This document shows, one piece after another, positions 62,266 through 64,000 of a DNA stretch of 64,000 nucleotides. Under the pieces are notes generated by a model. That model made no database searches. It was not told the origin of the DNA and worked only from the letters and a program-made list of their open reading frames with translations. The stretch lies in contig CM037459.1 of assembly GCA_021014325.1 (NCBI GenBank), positions 17,386,501 to 17,450,500 of the forward strand, in the 5' to 3' direction. Made by a program: the position numbers and the translations under genes. This DNA comes from Plazaster borealis. Lineage: Eukaryota > Echinodermata > Asteroidea > Forcipulatida > Labidiasteridae. The first letter of the stretch is position 1. Each line of letters starts with the position of its first letter.

Positions 62266-64000
62266 CTACAAGGGACAAGAAAAACACAATACTGTTGCAT
62301 TATTATAAAGTTTTATATTATAAGAGTTAGTGTAAAATTCAATATGACGGGAGCACTGTTGAGGAGTTTGCTTTTAGTTGTGCCATTCTATGTTGCACTG
62401 TCATTAATAAGATACTTTATAGGACGACTTTTTACCGGTTTGTTTAACGCGGGTTTGTCGATGGGAATGAATTTACTCTGTAAATAAAGACGTATTAATT
62501 AATTTTCGTTTCAAATATTTTTTAATCGAACGGAACCATATCGAATTAAAGCCCTTCTGATTTAAGCTCGCACAGAATGTTAGATATTAACTACAGTGTA
62601 GAACTTTTAGGCTTTCTACAAGTTCTGTACAAAAAAACACCCCAAAACCAACACGTTATTACTAATTAGTCGAAACAGCCGACTAAGATTCGCACAAAAA
62701 ATTTCATCTGAGATAATTATATTTGACGAAGTAGACCAGAAAAAGCTACCCATCGAGGCCTCAAATTCTCAAAAGAAAACAAATAATAAGCGATGTCGCA
62801 GATAATCGGTTTCAAAAATTTGTTTTGAAACAAATCTGTGAGATTCACTTAGTCACCAAACGTGCAGATAAACATTACGGTTTTGGCAAGTTTGTGAAAA
62901 CTACATAGCAGGCTGACATTTTGTTGCACTCAAAATCTTTGGCAAAGGATTGCGTGATATAGAATTGTCAATGGAATCATTGGAGTTGTCCCTCCCATTT
63001 AAAAGTGGTCCTCTTAGCATTATTATTTTGTGGGCTAAATCCACACATTGTCATCTCTAATAGGTTAATGGATAGAAAGACTCCAAGACGGGCGGGACAT
63101 TGCACTCAGCCTATTATGTTTAATTGGTGTCCGTTGTGTACTATTATCGACTTGATGATAAGACGCATTCAGGTTTGTTCTTTGTAGTCTACTACATAGA
63201 TCCCTGTCAATCACCAATACTGACAGGGTCTCTGTGTATGGATGAACACCTTCAAATTAACTAGGGAAACAAGGAGATATGGGAAGGGAAACCTGTAAAT
63301 AGGTCCTACTGCTCCATTAGGGCCGCTGCCAAAGATAAAACAAAACTACCTCTAGTGTAGGCTACGGCTAATCACTATGTTAGACAAAGTTTGAAAAGGT
63401 TATTCATGTTTTGTTTATTGGCCAACTATTTTGGGGGTCTTTTAGTCTTTCTTGTGGACCAGGGTGGAAAGAAGTGGCTCATGGAAACCATTGTATCATC
63501 ATCACCATGATGGAAACAAGCAGAATACATTTAGTTGCGGTAATAAATACTGTAGGGCCTACTTATACATTTGTATTTTACTTGTTGTAGTTGTATTGTA
63601 TTTTTTTACAGTCAACGCGATGAATTAAAAGTGGTTTTTTATTTTGTTTCTTTCTCTCGTTTTCTTTTTGACGCAAAGAAATTACTAGTGGTATGATTAA
63701 AATCATGCTTATGTACCGGTACTTTTTAGAAGACTAGTTGTTTTTATAAGACGGGGTATGTATATGTTTTTAGCAAAAATAATTACAGCTGTCATCATTT
63801 CCCGTAACGTCAAGCTCAAAAGTTGAAATTTTGTACCTGCTTAATATGTATATTATATATGTATATAGTTTAATTATTATACCAATTGATATGTGTCTGT
63901 ATATATAAGCTGTCAATCGACAACCTGTGCAAATTTGCCCGTTTAACTTCCTCTCGGTCTGGTCCGGTATAAAAACTTCGAGTACGTACAACGAAAGTGG
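62266..64000 (-). other. hbn upstream intron, first exon outside window
   Basis: The - strand acceptor at 62266 implies an intron continuing upstream. I searched the - strand to 64000 for an octapeptide-like exon ending in a phase-1 donor and found none, so the first coding exon should lie past 64000. The sequence is AT-rich with no repeat recognised. Confidence 0.5.

Noticed and set aside
62164..62487. 107-codon + strand ORF
   Set aside because: Overlaps the homeobrain homeodomain exon and its intron in antisense; no domain.

Overview
This window is intron-rich, AT-leaning animal nuclear DNA. I infer an echinoderm, possibly a sea star. The evidence is a rax and a homeobrain homeobox gene side by side, intron-split genes with GT/AG borders, and many short TTAA-flanked MITEs, tRNA-derived SINEs and minisatellites of a kind I associate with echinoderm genomes. 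Phylum is moderately confident, class is weak, and no species is claimed.

Only two protein-coding genes can be supported. The first is rax (retinal homeobox) on the + strand: three coding exons (22466-22892, 29841-30160, 39094-39579) join in frame to a 410-residue protein with an octapeptide, a Q50 paired-like homeodomain and an OAR motif. The second is homeobrain (hbn) on the - strand: two coding exons (62265-61916 and 60606-59983) carry the homeodomain and C-terminus, while its first exon lies beyond the right edge. The genes are tail to tail with about 20 kb between their stop codons. Their introns fall at equivalent places: phase 1 upstream of the homeodomain and phase 0 between homeodomain residues 46 and 47. 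This matches the ancient homeobrain-rax-orthopedia (HRO) homeobox cluster; orthopedia is not seen here.

Layout. 1-21.7 kb is gene-free and repeat-rich: a 29-bp tandem array, a SINE, a 110-bp fold-back element, a 2.1-kb minisatellite of 42-bp units whose ORFs are open on both strands, a 0.65-kb minisatellite, a 1.05-kb element with six TGACGTCA motifs, a 264-bp inverted repeat and a TTAA MITE. 21.7-22.5 kb holds a plausible rax promoter and leader. 22.5-39.6 kb is rax; its introns hold long trinucleotide runs, two MITEs, SINE pieces and a 1.1-kb array of 17-bp units. 39.6-60 kb separates the genes: probable rax 3' UTR, low-repeat stretches that could be regulatory, a dead LINE fragment, several MITEs, a tRNA-Leu-like SINE, a telomere-like CCCTA-rich stretch and a 0.9-kb minisatellite. 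60-62.3 kb is hbn, and 62.3-64 kb is its upstream intron.

Both genes encode DNA-binding transcription factors of anterior neural and eye territories in other animals. Shared regulatory DNA between them is the most likely functional content of the intergenic region, but this is inference.
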